The notes under the pieces: generated by a model
What the model was told of the DNA's origin: nothing
Databases searched by the model: none
The model's input: the letters and a program-made list of their open reading frames with translations, nothing else
Assembly (NCBI GenBank): GCA_033439795.1
Contig: JAUTDP010000020.1
Coordinates: 243,912 to 307,911 of the forward strand
Direction of reading: 5' to 3'
DNA length: 64,000 nt
DNA from: Sordaria brevicollis
Lineage: Eukaryota > Ascomycota > Sordariomycetes > Sordariales > Sordariaceae
Shown: in pieces, positions 32,435 through 47,500 of the stretch
Layout: each line of letters opens with the position of its first letter
Numbering within the stretch: the first letter of the stretch is position 1
Made by a program: the position numbers and the translations under genes

Positions 32435-32676
32435 TACAATAGCTTAGGACGACGGATGAAATAGCGAATAAAATAAGGATAGTAGGATATAATATAGAGG
32501 AAAGGATCTTGGAGTCCGGGCGCCGACCGTTCTAGACCTATAGGGAAGTATATAAATATAAAAGAAGATAATTCCTAATTAAAAACTTATATTTAATTAA
32601 ATTAAAATCTTTTTCCTAAAATAAACCTATTTTATACAACCTACTCTTACCCTCTCGTATTTATAATTTTATAATT
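32435..32676 (+). repeat. 5' LTR of the chromovirus
   Basis: A 242-bp direct repeat of 39976-40217. The shared core includes GGAGTCCGGGCGCCGACCGT and CTATAGGGAAG. The first bases are TACAATAGC here and TATAATAGC in the partner, both derivable from an original TGCAATAGC by RIP. The exact ends are uncertain by a few bases, and no target duplication could be shown. Confidence 0.75.
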
Positions 32677-35600
32677 CTTTAACCTATATAATTCTATTAA
32701 CGAAGGCTGTAAATATAATTAATAAATATAAAGAAAGTTCGTACGGAAAAAGCGCTATTAATTCTCGCTATAAAAATAGCGTAAATTTAATATTAAAAAC
32801 GTATAATTATTTACGTATTATTAATAATATAATTAAAAATCCTACTAATAAAGGTGTTGCTAATAAATATAAAGAAGACGATTGCGAGGCGGCGTTTTAT
32901 AAATTTGAGAATAATACCGCCCTAGAAAATCCCGGCGATAAATATAATAATATTAACGATAATAAATTGTAATCCGAATTTATATTACGTAAAAAGGCCG
33001 AAGGTAATTTTAAATAAAAAATTTAAATACGGATTAAAAAATAATATTTAATAAAGAATTTACGTATTTTTAATTACTACCGCTCTAAGAGCCCTTATTA
33101 ATAAAGGGAATATTATATTAATAAAACGGAATAATAATTATAATTAGAATTTCGTTAAAGTAAAAACCCTTTAAAATCTAATTGGCGTAACCGCTCCTTA
33201 TTTATACGTAGCCATTTATTAAACGAATATTCTTAATCCTATTTTTATTTTTATTTTTATTCCCGCTTTTAATTTCACGCTTATTCCTATTTTTAAATTC
33301 GTTTTTATTCTCTATTTACCCAATTCGATTAATCCGGTTATTTTAATAACCTCTCTTCCGCGTAAGAGTATTATAAGTAGTAAACGTCCCGCGAACGTAA
33401 ATACGTAAAACGGTACGAACGTTAAAAATTCGTAAAAATAATACTATAATTTTTATAAATATTATTATAATTTATATAAAAAACCGTAGGTTAAGAAAAT
33501 AAGGAATCCTATTTATATCCCCCTACGTATAACGTTTATAAATTAACGACGAATAATACAAACGCCGAAATTGAAAATTAGATTAATAATATCGAAAACG
33601 GTAATTAAATTCGTAAAAATATTAATATTTACTAATTTATTTAATAAACCTTCTTTAAGGCTAATAATTCTATAATTATTTTATAGCGTATATATTCTAT
33701 TATTCTCCTTAACGATAAGGGTTAAAAGTAATTTATAATATAAGAAAAATTGTTAGGGTTTATCCGTAAAGAATATATTACCCCCGAAATTTACGAATTT
33801 AATATTAAAGAATAATTATTCTTTATATATTAAAGCGATAATAAAGACCCGTAGAAATTATAAGATTAATATTAATATAATTATTAATAATTTAATAAGA
33901 ATATTATTATAAATAAATAATCGGTATATAATTTCTTCTTTTAATTAAAGAAGAACGTACGTAATTACTTCCGTACGTATTAAATCCCTATTAATAATCT
34001 AATAGAAATTATTTCGAAAATAATAAATTAATAAATTGAATTTAAAAATAAAAAATAAACCCTAAAGGACGAAATAAATAAAGGTCGTTATAACGAATAG
34101 TCTTTACGCTATAAAAGGTCTTCGAATAACGAATGTTCTAATTATAATAAAGATTATAATTAAAATTACAACCGGGACCGCAATCGGGATTATAATTCCG
34201 GAAGGCGTAAAAGCCGTAAAAAAAACTAATCCCCTAATAAATAAAATAAGGGTAATAACGAATCCGGCCCAAATCATTATAATTACGGAGATAAAGGATA
34301 TTATATTCGTAATTATATAAAGTATAAAAAGATAAATAACCAAAATCGGTTAAATAAGCAAGCTATTATTTAAAGCGTAATTACTAAATAAAATACTAAA
34401 TATAATAATAATAAAGAAGATAATTATATTTCGGATATTGAAGAATTAATAAAAGGTTAAGCCTTGTAGAAAAGCCGTCGTTCGACGGGGTTAATAATTT
34501 CAAAACGGCCGGAAGAAACGGGTTAAATAAAATTTCCGTAATATTAATTACGTTAAAGGGTTGCCAATTAAAAAAACGTATAAATTTGGATTTAAAAATA
34601 AAGGTTAATATTATATATAAAAATTTCGCAAAGAAATATAAATTAAAGAAAGTAAAAACCAGTATTTCATTTATTTTAATGAATATAAATAATAAAGAAA
34701 TATATTACTACGGAGCGTACGAATTAACGTTTATTCTAAAAGACCGGAAAGGTTAAGAAAGAGAATTTACCCAATTATTTTACGCAATCCGAAAAGATAA
34801 TCGGATACCGCTATTATTATTATTTATACCGGGTATAAATTTTAAAAATATTATTATATATATTAATAAAAATAAATTTAAATTTAAAAGAATACCCTTT
34901 ATTAATATTATAATTTTCGCGTATAAAATAATATATAGTAATCGAATTTATATTATTAACTTAATTTCAATATATAATTTATTAGAGCCGGACTTTAAAA
35001 ACGTAAATGAAAATAAGGAGCCGCCCGAAAGTATAACGGATAATATTCCTTTAATATTAGAAGGGTTTGAAGATATATTCTTTAAAGAAAAAGTTAAAGT
35101 ATTATTATAATTACCGGATATTAAATACGAAATCGTTTTTAAAGAAGGGGAAGAAGTATTTAATATCCCTATTTACTCTCTATTTACTATGTAATTAAAA
35201 ATACTATACGAATATTTAAAGGAGAATTTATAAATTAATTATATTTATTATTTTTAAAATTCTATTAGGGTACCGATTTTATTTATACTTAAAAAGGATA
35301 ATACGTTATAATTATATATCGATTACCGGAAATTAAATAAAATTATTATTAAAAATCGATATTTATTATTATTAATTAGCGAATTAATAAACCGAATAGT
35401 CGGCGCTAAAGTATTTTCTAAGGTTAATTTATACGAAATATATTATCGGATCCGAATTAAAGAAGGGGACTAATAGAAGACCGTTTTTAAAACGTAATAC
35501 AGTTATTTCGAATATATAATAATATTATTCGGGCTTATAAACGTATTTATTATATTCGAAATATATATATATATATAAAGTATTTATAAAATTTATTAAC

Positions 35601-38511
35601 CGTATTTATATAATATATTTTAATAATATTTTAATTTATTCGAATTTTAAAGAAGAATATAACGAATATTTCCGTTTAATCTTCGAACATTTACGTATTA
35701 CCTAATTTTTCATAAAAACGTCTAAATACGAATTCTATAAAAATTATATCGATTTCCTCGATTATTTAATTATTATAGAAAGGGTAATAATAAATCCCGA
35801 ACGGGTAAAAGCTGTTTAAAAATAATTAACGCCTAAATCCTTCTACGATATTTAAATATTCTTAAAATTTATTAATTTTTACCGACAATTCGTATACCGG
35901 TATTCTTATATAATAAAACCTATTACTAATTTACTAAAGGGGAATAAAAACGGGCGGAAATTAAATATATTCTATTAAATTAAAGAAGTCGATAAAGTAT
36001 TCCGGGCTTTAAAAGAAACGTTTATAACGATACCAATCCTTCGTTATTAAGACTGAATTAAAAAGATTAAAATTAAAATAAACGCTTCGTAAAGGGCTAT
36101 TTTAAGAATTTTATCCTAATTTATAAGAAATATTTAATACCCCGTAACGTTCTTTTCTAAAAAATTAATAAATATAGAATAACGGTAATATATAAATTAA
36201 TAAAAATTATTCGCTATTGTAATTAATTTAAATTCTTAAATATAATATTTAAAAGGATTTCCGGACCTATTTATAATATTTATAAATTATAAAGCGCTAA
36301 AAAGTATTATAAAATTACCGGCGAACGATTTACGTAAAAAATTAGCTCGTTAAGTTTATTAATTATTTTAATTCGATTTTGAAATAAAATACCGGTTAGG
36401 GAAAACGAACCTAATGGACGGTTTATCTAAGAAGTTAAATTATATAAAGGGGGATATAGCCTATAGCGACGTTTTACCGACCCTTTAGAAGAAATTAAAC
36501 TTCATTTCGGAATTATTAAATATAATTAAAGAATAATTAAATTCTAAAATCCTATACTAATATAGAAAAAAATTTATAGCCTACGCCTTCGTTAAATAAA
36601 TTTAACGAATAACGTAATCCGTTACTACTATAAAAAATACTTTACTAATATAATTAATAGAAGGAATATTCCTTTAAATTTTATTATATAAAAGCGTAAA
36701 GAAAATAATATACCGAAAAATCCTTTAAATACCCTTAACGAACCAAAAACTTTATATTATTATAAAAGGACTTTAACCTAGGGATTTAAATTTGGCCGAA
36801 TAAATAATAATTATCCAATTTAAAAGGATTATAATTAAGGGATATAAATTAAATAATTAAAGGGTTTTTTACTTCAAAAAATAATTAATAATACTTAAAG
36901 AAAAATTATTCCGTAAGGAAATTTTACACTCTTATTATAATAACCTAAAGGCTAATTATATAAATACATTTAAAACTTTAGAATTTATTAAAAGGAAATT
37001 CTATTAAAAAGGTTTTATATAAAACGTTCGGGAATATATTATAAAATACGAATTATATTAAGGGATTTAAAGACCCTAATACTAACCCTATAAAGACTTT
37101 TAATCTTTATTAATACCCGAATAACTTTTTCAAAAAATTAATATCCATTTTATTATTAATTTTCTACCGAATTAAAAGGCCGATAGGAAAATATATAACG
37201 CTATTCTAATAATTATAAACCGATTTATTAAAATAATTTTATTTATACCTATTATTAAAACGTTTAATATAATTTCTATAGCGTTCCTATTATATAAATA
37301 CGTAAAATACCAATTCGGTTTACTATTAGGAATTATAAATAATAAGGATAAATTATTTATTAACGAATTTTAAAAATAATTTACTAAAATATATAAAATC
37401 CTACGAAGATTATTTACCGTATCCTATTTATAAATAAATAAATAAATAGAACGCTTATATTAAATTATCGAAAAGATTTTATATATCCGAACTTTAGAAA
37501 ACGACCCTATATTTTAAAATAAGGAATTTCCAAAAATAAAATTCGCGTATAATAATTCTACGTATATAATTATAAAGGTTTCGCTATTTAAAACCTTATA
37601 CGGTTATTACCTATATATAGTCGAATACGTCGAAGGGCGGAATTTTATTAAAATTTAAAATATAAAGGAGCGATTACGGAAATTGAAAGAAATTCGTAAA
37701 ATAATATAGCGTTATTAAAATTAAATAATAGAAGCGTAGAAGAAGGGGTATAATAAAAGGTATACGCTAATTAAATTTTAACCGAATAATATCGTAAACC
37801 TATTAACCAAAAACTTCCGATTTAAAAATAGGAAATTAATATTTACGTATATTAAAATTAAAATATTAAAGAGAATTAACTCCTAAGCATACTAAATAAT
37901 TTTATTAATATAATATAGCCGGATATATAATATCTTTCTAATTAATTTATTAAAACTTTAGAAAAATAAAAAAGATAAAGACTATAAAATACTATTACCG
38001 GAATTATATAATAAATAAAAAGAATAAAAAATTAAGGAAATTATAAATTATTAAAAAATAAATATAAATTAAAAATTCTTAATTAAATAAATAGAATAAC
38101 TTATAAAATATAATATTTAAAAACCTAAAGAATACTTCGAAAATACGTAAAAAGCACTCTCTAAATATTAAAAAATTAAATAAATGTATTATAAAAAATA
38201 AAATAATTAGCGTAAATAATATAATAAAAATTTATTATCTTATAATTATAGAGAATAATAAGCGCTAAATACAATACAAAATATTATATATAAAATTCAA
38301 TAGGCGAATAACCATTATATACCCTAATGGGAAAAAGAATTAAAAACCTATTTATTAATAAGAAAAGAAATATTATCGCCGGCGAAAAACCTACGTAGTA
38401 AAATAAATTAAAAATAGTCTATACCGGAAATAAAATACCCGGAAACCGGTAATTTAATTCTAAATATCTTAATATAATATTAATCAAAAAGTAATTATAC
38501 CGAACTACGAA

Positions 38512-38922
38512 TTAAAATTATAAAGAATTTAGAGAATCCGAATATTAAAAACCGGAAAAAGAACCTCTTTAATACTTCTATCAAATCGGGAATTCCCTAT
38601 CCAATAAGGATAAATAATTAAATTAAAAGGATTTAAAATAATTAATAAATTCTTTATTAAAATTATAAAGAATTTAATATATTAATGGGAAAACCGTTTT
38701 AATATTTCCTACCGGATTAAAAATTCTCCGTCCAATAAGGATAAAATAATTAAATTAGGAAAATTTAAATTAGCCGGTAAATTCCTTATTAAAATTATAG
38801 AGAATCCAATATATTAAAAAGAAAACCGCTCTAATATTTTTTACTAAATTAAAAATTTTCCACTTAATAAGAATAAAATAATTAAATTAAAAGGATTTAA
38901 AATTAATTAGCAAATTCCTCCT
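38512..38922. repeat. Three tandem ~130-145-bp copies in the 3' part of the chromovirus
   Basis: Copies begin with TTAAAATTATARAGAAT at 38512, 38657 and 38789. They share CCAATAAGGATAAA near the middle and are 145, 132 and about 134 bp. They lie between the integrase/chromodomain end and the 3' LTR. Confidence 0.65.
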
Positions 38923-39975
38923 TAATATTTATTTATAAACGGTATTAAAGGTTACCTAATTTAAAGTAATTATAATAACCCAAATTATAAAGAAATTCAT
39001 AATTTAATTAATAAATACGAATATTAATAAAATTCTCTAAACGAAAGAAATATAATAAATTACTAACTACGTAAAGTAAATAATCGTTAATTAACAATAT
39101 AATTTAAAATATTTCTAATTTCTAAAAATAATTAATATATATCGGGGCTTTTATTAACTTAATTAACCGATTAAAGCTAATAAATCCTTCCCTATATTTT
39201 AAAAATTATAAAAGTTTAATTTTAAAAAAGGGAAAAATAATTCGAATTAAACCCTAAAATTAATTTTAAATAAAATTCTAATCTTAATTCGGGATAAAAT
39301 TTCTATTTTACTTCAAAATTCTTTCGAAATTTTTAATTATTTAAAATAAAACACTTTCTATCCGGGGAAAGGACGTAAAGGGAAAAGAATACCAAAACGG
39401 TAAATAAAGCGTACAATATATAGAAATTAAACCGTTTCGGAATCGGCTTCCAAAAATCCAATAATGGCCCTAAAGGGCGAATATTAACCGTAGAGCCGAC
39501 TAACCACTATAATACCGCGGCCAATAAGCGTAAAAATATTAATATAATATAAATAACCGGAATAGGCAGGGATTATTACTTCGTCCAATATATTAATATA
39601 AATATCGCTAATCGGTTTTTAAATCTTTTAATAAAACCGCTTAGCGTAAAAGCGTCGCCCTTACGGGCACTATAGTAATTATTACGTAGTAATATAATTT
39701 AAAGATTAAATTAACCGGGGGGGGGAATAATATTAATATATAAAATAAGAATAGATAATTAAATAGTATAATGAAAATAGATAATTAAACGGTATAATAG
39801 AACCGAAGTGTAATATAATATACGAATAGAAAATAAGGTTTTTTAAAACGGGAAATAAAATTTTCTACGGATTATAATAATTAATATTAGAATTATAAAG
39901 GATTATAACTTTTAGGGGGGGGGATAATTATAAAAGTATTATTAAAAAGGTTTAAAGGGATTTATATAATTAGAA

Positions 39976-40217
39976 TATAATAGCCTAGGACGATAAATAA
40001 AATAGCGGATAAAAAAAGGATAGTAGAATATAATATAGAGGAAAGGATTTCGGAGTCCGGGCGCCGACCGTTCTAGACTTATAGGGAAGCGTATAAATAT
40101 AAAAGAGGATAACTCTTAATTAGAGACTTATATTTAGTTAGGTTAAAGTCTTTTTCCTAGAATAGACCTATTTTATACGACCTACTCTCACTCTCTCGTA
40201 CCTATAACTTTATAATT
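39976..40217 (+). repeat. 3' LTR of the chromovirus
   Basis: Partner of 32435-32676, same length. Its 3' half keeps G bases lost in the 5' LTR (GAGGATAACTCTTAATTAGAGA), while its 5' half is more mutated. Confidence 0.75.
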
Positions 40218-41047
40218 TAATATTAAATAAGTATTTAAAGGACCCTTTAAAAAGGATAATATTAATAAATAAATATAATATATAGAATAAAATATAATAT
40301 TAATTTAGGGATAATTTCGTTTTTTTTTAAGGTTTTAAGAGGGTCGATAATATTTATAATATTATTATAGTACTTGCGGGCATTATTATCGTTACCCTTT
40401 TTTTAAAAACGGTAATAAATATCGATAATTTTTTATTGAGGAGGTTAATATAACTATTTAATTATAATATAATAATAGTATTTAATAGCCGATTTAGTAC
40501 TCTCTACGTAAAAATATCTATTACGTATATAATAGAAGTACGGGTTTTAGTACGGTTTACCTTAAAATTTAGGAGTATTATCGTTATTATTATCCTCCTT
40601 ATTATCGTCCTTGCGAATATAAAATTTATTAGTATGCGAATTATTAAATTATTAAAATAATATAATTATTTATAAAAATATACGTTTCCTTTTAATTATA
40701 CGTAAGGGTAAAAAGGTATTAGGAAGCGGTTTAAGGCGGTTAAAAGGGGTAGTAAGCGTATTGGGGGTACCGGTAATAGCGCTAATAATAGTAGCGATAA
40801 GGCCCTTTTTAAAAGGGGTTTTAAGAAGTAAAAATTTAAAAAATATTGCGAAATTGTATATATATAATTAATATAAAATAATTAATAATATTGCTTTTAT
40901 TAATAATTTATATAGGGATATATTATATAGTTTGGAGAAAAAAAGAAGGAAAGGAAAAGTTAGAAATTTAGAAAAGTAAATAATAGAAAATATAATTCGA
41001 CGGTAAATATGCGATTTCGGGTAGGTAGGTACGAAATTATATAATAA
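40218..41047. other. RIPed spacer between two LTR elements
   Basis: AT-rich. A minus or plus origin cannot be told; parts such as 40,690-40,830 (GGGTAAAAAGGTATTAGGAAGCGG region) are less mutated. No gene recognised. Confidence 0.4.
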
Positions 41048-41516
41048 TGTAGAGTAAAATTATTATCTACCTAAATGTATAAGTAATTATTTGAGTAGCA
41101 GATAGTAGGGCAGGTATAAATCTATACCTCCCTCCTTTTAGAAGATTCGGAGCCTATACTTAAGAAAAGGATAAAAGGGGGAGGCTTCTCCTTCCTTCGA
41201 TTAAAGAAGGCGAAAAGGAGAACCAAAAAAAATAATAACTTTATTTTTCACCCAAAGAACCTTTTCTACGAAATTATTAAATAACCCCCTTAAAAACTTT
41301 TAAAAGAATTAATTAATAAATTTACTCCTACTTAAAAAAAATAATAAGAATAAAACTTTGCTTTACTTTTACTCTTCTTCCTATAGTAATAAAATTAAAA
41401 ATTATTAACCCTATTTACATTTCCTAAATAAAATTCCCCAAATTAATTTAATCCTTCGCTATAAATTTATAATATAAATTCTATTTCCTTTATAGTATAA
41501 TTTTTAATTTAAATCA
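41048..41516 (+). repeat. 5' LTR (469 bp) of the 13.4-kb element
   Basis: Begins TGTAGAGTAAAATT and ends TTTAAATCA, so it retains TG...CA. It matches 53995-54463 over its full 469 bp. The preceding four bases ATAA recur after the partner LTR, a possible 4-bp target duplication, weak evidence in AT-rich DNA. Confidence 0.82.
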
Positions 41517-44500
41517 AATTTAATAATAAGGACGAAATAAATTTTAAACTCCCAGCTAAATTAGCTAATATAAACGTAAGAGACTTTCGGCCGGGGTTTT
41601 TTATAAACGCGAAGGCTATCCCTATAGTCTTCGGGATATTATTTTAAATACTAATAATCGAACAACGAGGTATTAATCGGTATTAATAGCAAAGGAATCT
41701 TTCGATAAATTTATAGGAAACTTTAACTTCGGATATATACGAATCTCCGTTTCCCCAATATTATAAAATTTTAATTAATAAAAAATAAATTAAAAAATAA
41801 AAGAAAATATAAAAGATCGAAAATTATAAAAAAATTGGAATAATAGAAGTAAAAGACTTAAAAAATAAAGAATTTACTAATAAATTTAAATAGGAATTAC
41901 TAAAAAAATGCCGAAGGGACTAAATCCACTCCTTATTATAAATTATCCGTTCGTTAAATATTCGTATTTTATATATAGAATTTACTCTCCAATTAATTAA
42001 AATTATCGTAAAATTCTTCTTTTTAATAATCTAAAGATTTTTTAATATTTCGAAAGAATTCTTAATTTTATTAAAAGAAGTAAAATCTATTAGCGAAAAT
42101 ATTATTAAATAAACTTACTTTTTAAATAATTTAAAAATAAAACTATTATAAAATTTTAAGAGCGGTAAAAACCTATTAATAATACTATAATACTTAAATC
42201 GAAAATTTATTAATAAAGAAGCATAAATTTATACTTCCTTTAAAAAGAATACGAATAATAATTAATATTCTAATTATATATATAATACCCCTCTTCCCCC
42301 TTATTTATTATTTATTATTTATAAACCCACATTACTTATTATATTTAATAAAAATATTATTATTACGTTTAAAGATATTCCCTTTATTTCCTCCTTTTCT
42401 TTATCGATTTTATTATTTATCCTTTTTTACTCCCTCTTTACCGAGCGAATTCCTCTTATTAAAATAACTTTTAATACTACTACCGCTATCCTAATTAATA
42501 ATATTATTCGTAATATTACCCCCGCTAATTTTTTTAACGGGAATAAAATTATTAAATATTTTAAATTATTTAAAAAAAAGGTTAAGATTTATAAATTCGA
42601 TAATAACGAATAAAAGATTTCTACTTAATTTTAATAATATAAAAAGGAGCCTAAAAATATTAATAAAAGTATTATTCGTAAATTTAAATTCCGGAAAATC
42701 TATACTTAACCTAAATTTATAAAGCGGTTTAAAATAATTTATAAAATTAAAAACTTTAAATAAATTAAAAATACGGCTATTATTTTAAAATATTTTTATT
42801 CTAAGCGGGTTCTTAATAATTATAATATTATTATAAACGCTATTTTTATTTATACGGCTTTATTAATTCATTTAACCGCTATTAATTAATCTTTCGCTTA
42901 TATTAACGTTATTAAAAACTTTTACCGAAAATTTGATTTCGAAATTAAATAGACCGTAATTTCTTTCTTTAATAAATATAAAAAAGAATTCTACTATATA
43001 AATTAAATAGAATTCTCAATTAAATTAAATAATTTAATTATTAAATAATTCAACGACGTTAAATTTAATAACTATTTTAATAATAAAGAAGAAATTAATA
43101 CCTACTATCCTATACGTAAAGCGATTCGTTTTTCTAATAAAGAATCTACTTAAAATATTAATAAAAAGCCTATTAAGAAATCTATCTTTAAATCTACTTT
43201 TAAAACCGCCGAAATTCCTATTATAATTAAAAATAATTAAATAAAGAAATTAACCAAATCCTTCGAATAATTAATTATCGCCTATAAATCCCTAATAAAT
43301 AACCGGATTACTAATACCTCTATTCTACTTCTTTCTATACCCTTTTAACCTTAATTAACTTAAATTTACTATCCTCAAATCAATTTAATTTAAACCCGCC
43401 CCTATAATAAAAATTATATTAAAGGTAAAAGAAAGAGGGAGCCCTATTATTAAATATACTATTACTATAATAAAATAAATTATTATTTATTTAATTACAA
43501 AAAAAAGGATAAGGACGATTCCTATAATATTATATAGTAAATTACCCCCAATAGGTAAAGATCCGTAAATATTACTATTTATATAAGTAATACTATAAAC
43601 GCTTCTAATCTACTCCTTAACGAAATATATATTTATATTATTAATTAAAACGCTTTAAAAAAAGTAATCCATTTATTATTTATTTTAAACCTAAATTATC
43701 CTAATTATAATAATTTTAAAAAATAAGAGAGAGATATTTAATAGAAGGGTATTACTATAAATCCTCGTTTTACCCCTTATTTTAAACTCTTTAAGGACCC
43801 CAATATAACGAAGAAATAATAGGATATAATTTTCGCTCGGAAAATTAATATTAAGGCTACTAATTATATTATTATTAATATTTTCGATAAATTTTATAAA
43901 TTTTTAATTAAACTTTATCGAAGGATTAGTATTTTTAATTTATAAACCCAAATATTTATAATCTTTAAAATTAAGGATATTACCAATTTTACTAAGGAGT
44001 AAATTAATTCCCTTTTTAATACAACTATTATTATTATTAGGGAATTAAAGAGGCTTAGAACGGAGGAAATTATACCCGGCTATATTACAACGCCCCCTTT
44101 TATTTAACCTTTTAATATTAAAATTAATAAATCTATATTTAAATAGCTTAACCAAATTTTTAAAGATAAAAGCTATATTAATAAAATAACGCTTATAATA
44201 ATAATAACGCCTTCGATAAAGATAATAACCAAAAAGGCGCCTATAGCCAAAAAGGACGGAAGTATTAATTAACCGATCTTCCGGGATATTATTTCTAAAC
44301 TTCGAAAATAATACCCTATAGCTACTAAATTTATAAACGCTAAAATTACTATTATTATTAAAGATATTATTCGGAATAACCTAACTATTATTAAAATTAT
44401 CTATAATTAAATTAAATAATTTTCTAATATACTTTATATAAAGGACGGGGTTCCTAAGGTCCAATTTAAATATTATAATAGCGCTACCCCTAATAATAAT

Positions 44501-47500
44501 TTTAAAACCAACCGTTTTATTCCTATTCAATAAAGAATTTAAATATATTCTATCGTAATTATTAATCCAGCCTATAATCCTTCTATTAATTTTATAGAGG
44601 CCTCTTCTAGGGATAAACTCTTCTTTTTATTCGATTAATAAAATATTACCGATTAGCGGAGGGTTAAATTTCCTCCTACCTAAATTTTATTAATTTATAA
44701 TATCCTAACCTTAATAATTAATTAAATAAAGTAAATTAATAAATCCTCTTTTATTAAGAACGAAATTACGCGTTTAATATTATTACTAATCCTTTACGTT
44801 TCTATTAACGTAAAAAGAAATAAAAAAGTATTTATTCTATTAAATAATAGCGTTAAATATAATACTATTAATAAAATATTAATTAATAACTTTAAATTAT
44901 AAAATATATCTATTTAAATTATTAATATTAATAATAATAATAGGAAGAAGGGTTTCTTTAAAAAGATTTATAAAAAAGTATATCTATTTAATAAAAGAAA
45001 GGAAATCTATTTTTTCGTTACCGAATAATTTTTACCCAATTACAATATTATTTTAGGCTTACTATTCTTTTATAATATAAACGTTTATTTAATTTATAAA
45101 AATAATAAGGCTTTCGCTATTATAATAATTAAAAAGGTAATAATCCGTACCGCGTTAATTAAAATTTATAATTTAAGAAAAAAGGCTTTTAAAGGTAGGT
45201 AAAGGGTTTAACTCCCCTATAATTATAATAATAATAGCGGAAAGAAAAGCGGTAATAAAGGAAAAAAAAGAAGAGAAAAAAGAACGGCAAAAATAAATAA
45301 AAGAGGAAGAAAAACGAATACCGAAATAATTAAAGGAAGATAATAAACGGATCGCCCTTATATTAAATTCCGCGGTTAAATAGGTTTTAGAATTATTATA
45401 GCGAAAAAAGAATAATTTAAAGGAATTAAAAAATATATAAAAAAATATAAATAACCCAATACGGATTTTTAAATAATCTTTACGGCGGATATAAAAGGGG
45501 GTAATTATATTAATTCGGAAATTCAATTTAGAAAGGAGATTTTTATTAAAAAAAAAGCTTAATTTTAAAGGAAAATTAAAAGTAATACTCTAAACGTATA
45601 TTATATATAAATAAATAATTTAAAAGGTTAATCTAATCGATAATATAACTTCTAATAATTCTAAACTTAAAAAAGATCCTAATTAAAAAGTAAAGCGATT
45701 AAAAATAATTAAAGAGCGGATTATTATATTATTTAAAAATTTTAATTCTAAATAGGATTAATACATTATTTTACACTTTATAAAATTAATTAAAAGGTTT
45801 CGTTTTATTAAAGAACGCTTTTAAACTATTTTAAAAACGGTTTAAAATACTTTAAATAAAATAAAAATTGAATTATTTACTTATATTTTCTATAATAAGG
45901 AATAAATTCTTATATAAAATTTTAATAAATATAAAAAATTTAACCCGGATATTATTCCCCCTTAATAAATCCGTATTATACTTTATTCTATTTAATAAAT
46001 AAAATCTATCCCGATATTTAAAACCTTCTATAATTAAATATATAATTTATTAAAGGATAAAATATAGAAGGGGATTTTCGAGGAAAATTATATTACTTAC
46101 CGAAATAATTAGTTTTTAATTACTAAAAAGAATAACGGCCTACGTTTTATTAATAACGCTTAATGGATTAATAAAATAATTTTAAAAAATATTAACCTAC
46201 TTCCAAATTATAAAGAATTTAATAAAGCATTCAGAGGGTATAAAATACTATTTTTACTCGACTTTTTTTTTAATTACAATTAAATTCCCTTCGATAAAAC
46301 TAACCGCAATTTGATTACTTTTTTAATACTTTTAAACCTTTTTAAAATAATTATTCTATTTTAAAGAAATATTAATTCAATTACCCAATTTATAAAAGTA
46401 ATAATTAAAATATTCTACGACCTAATTCCTAACGTTTATTAACCGTACTTTAATAATATTTATATTAAAAAGCCTCGGATAATTTATAACGAAGAATAAA
46501 TCGGTTCGAAGGGGATTAAGAAATACATTTTAAAGTACTTTATAAATATTAATAAAGTCCTAATTAATATTAAATTTATTAAAAGTATTATTATAGTAAT
46601 TAAATTATAATAATATTAAAAGGAAGTAATTTTTATTAAATATCTTTATATATTTAATAGAAAGGCTTTAATTAAGGAAAAGGTCCGAAAAATTAATAAA
46701 TAAATTTATTATAAAGAAATTCCTAAAAAAAAGGGAAGTAATATTTAAGAGGTTTATTCTTTCTTAAGAATTATAAACTATTACTAAATATAAATCCGCG
46801 GGTTTAATATTATTATAATCCCTTTTTATATTTTAATAAAGAAAGGAATTATATTTAAATAAATTAAAAATAAATAATTCGTAATAAAATATTTTCAATA
46901 TTTAATTACTATAACTCTAATCTTTACGACCCTTATTTATAATAATAAACGTTATAAAATTATTATTCTAATAATCGATATTTCTCTTAAAAATTAAGGA
47001 AATATCCTAAAACAAATCGGCCCCGATAATAAAAAATATCCGTACAAATTTAAAAACAGAATTTAATTAAAAGCTAAAAAGCACTACAATATTACTAAAA
47101 GGGAATTTCGAAAATTTTTCTATACCTTAAAACGCCTATAAAAATACCTCTTTAAAATATATTTCATTATTAAAACTAATATTACAATTCTTATATATTA
47201 ATTTAATAATATTATTAATAATATCCTAAAGGCTTTATTAATATATTGGATTATTTAAATTAAACTTTTCGACTTTAAAATTAAATATATTCTTAGTTTA
47301 AAAAATTCTATAGCTAATAAATTATCCCGCAAACCCTTTAAACCTTTTAATTTATATAAAAAAGAATACGAAGAGGATATTAACAATTTTATAAATACGC
47401 AAATTTATATTACCTTTATAGAATTACCTAAATTAATTCTACGTAATAATTAATCGCAATAATCGGAAAAAATCGTAAAGTTCTTTCTAATTATAGAAAT

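Larger units (their letters stand above)
32435..40217 (+). mobile_element. RIPed Ty3/gypsy chromovirus, about 7.8 kb
   Basis: Matching LTRs bound one plus-strand gag-pol remnant. Reading through RIP-type stops: a gag-like region at 32,700-34,100, a degraded zinc-knuckle-like segment near 34,275-34,320 (YGDKGYYIRNY), and reverse transcriptase at about 35,100-35,650 (IDYRKLN near 35,320; the catalytic YLDD has become YFNN near 35,610). RNase H/tether follows at about 35,950-36,370, then an integrase at about 36,890-37,800 with a degraded zinc finger. The stretch 37,990-38,180 reads like a chromodomain (EIINYQK, KFLIK-stop-IE, PKEYFENT), which marks a chromovirus. The 3' part, 38.2-39.97 kb, holds tandem repeats and two G-rich runs (39,717 and 39,915), possible polypurine tracts. 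There is no intact ORF, so it is dead. Confidence 0.82.

Noticed and set aside
31509..34343. Ile/Val/Lys-rich short proteins in AT-rich DNA (31509-31781 plus, 34104-34343 minus)
   Set aside because: Products of low-complexity repeats or of the antisense strand of a RIPed gag region; composition artefacts.
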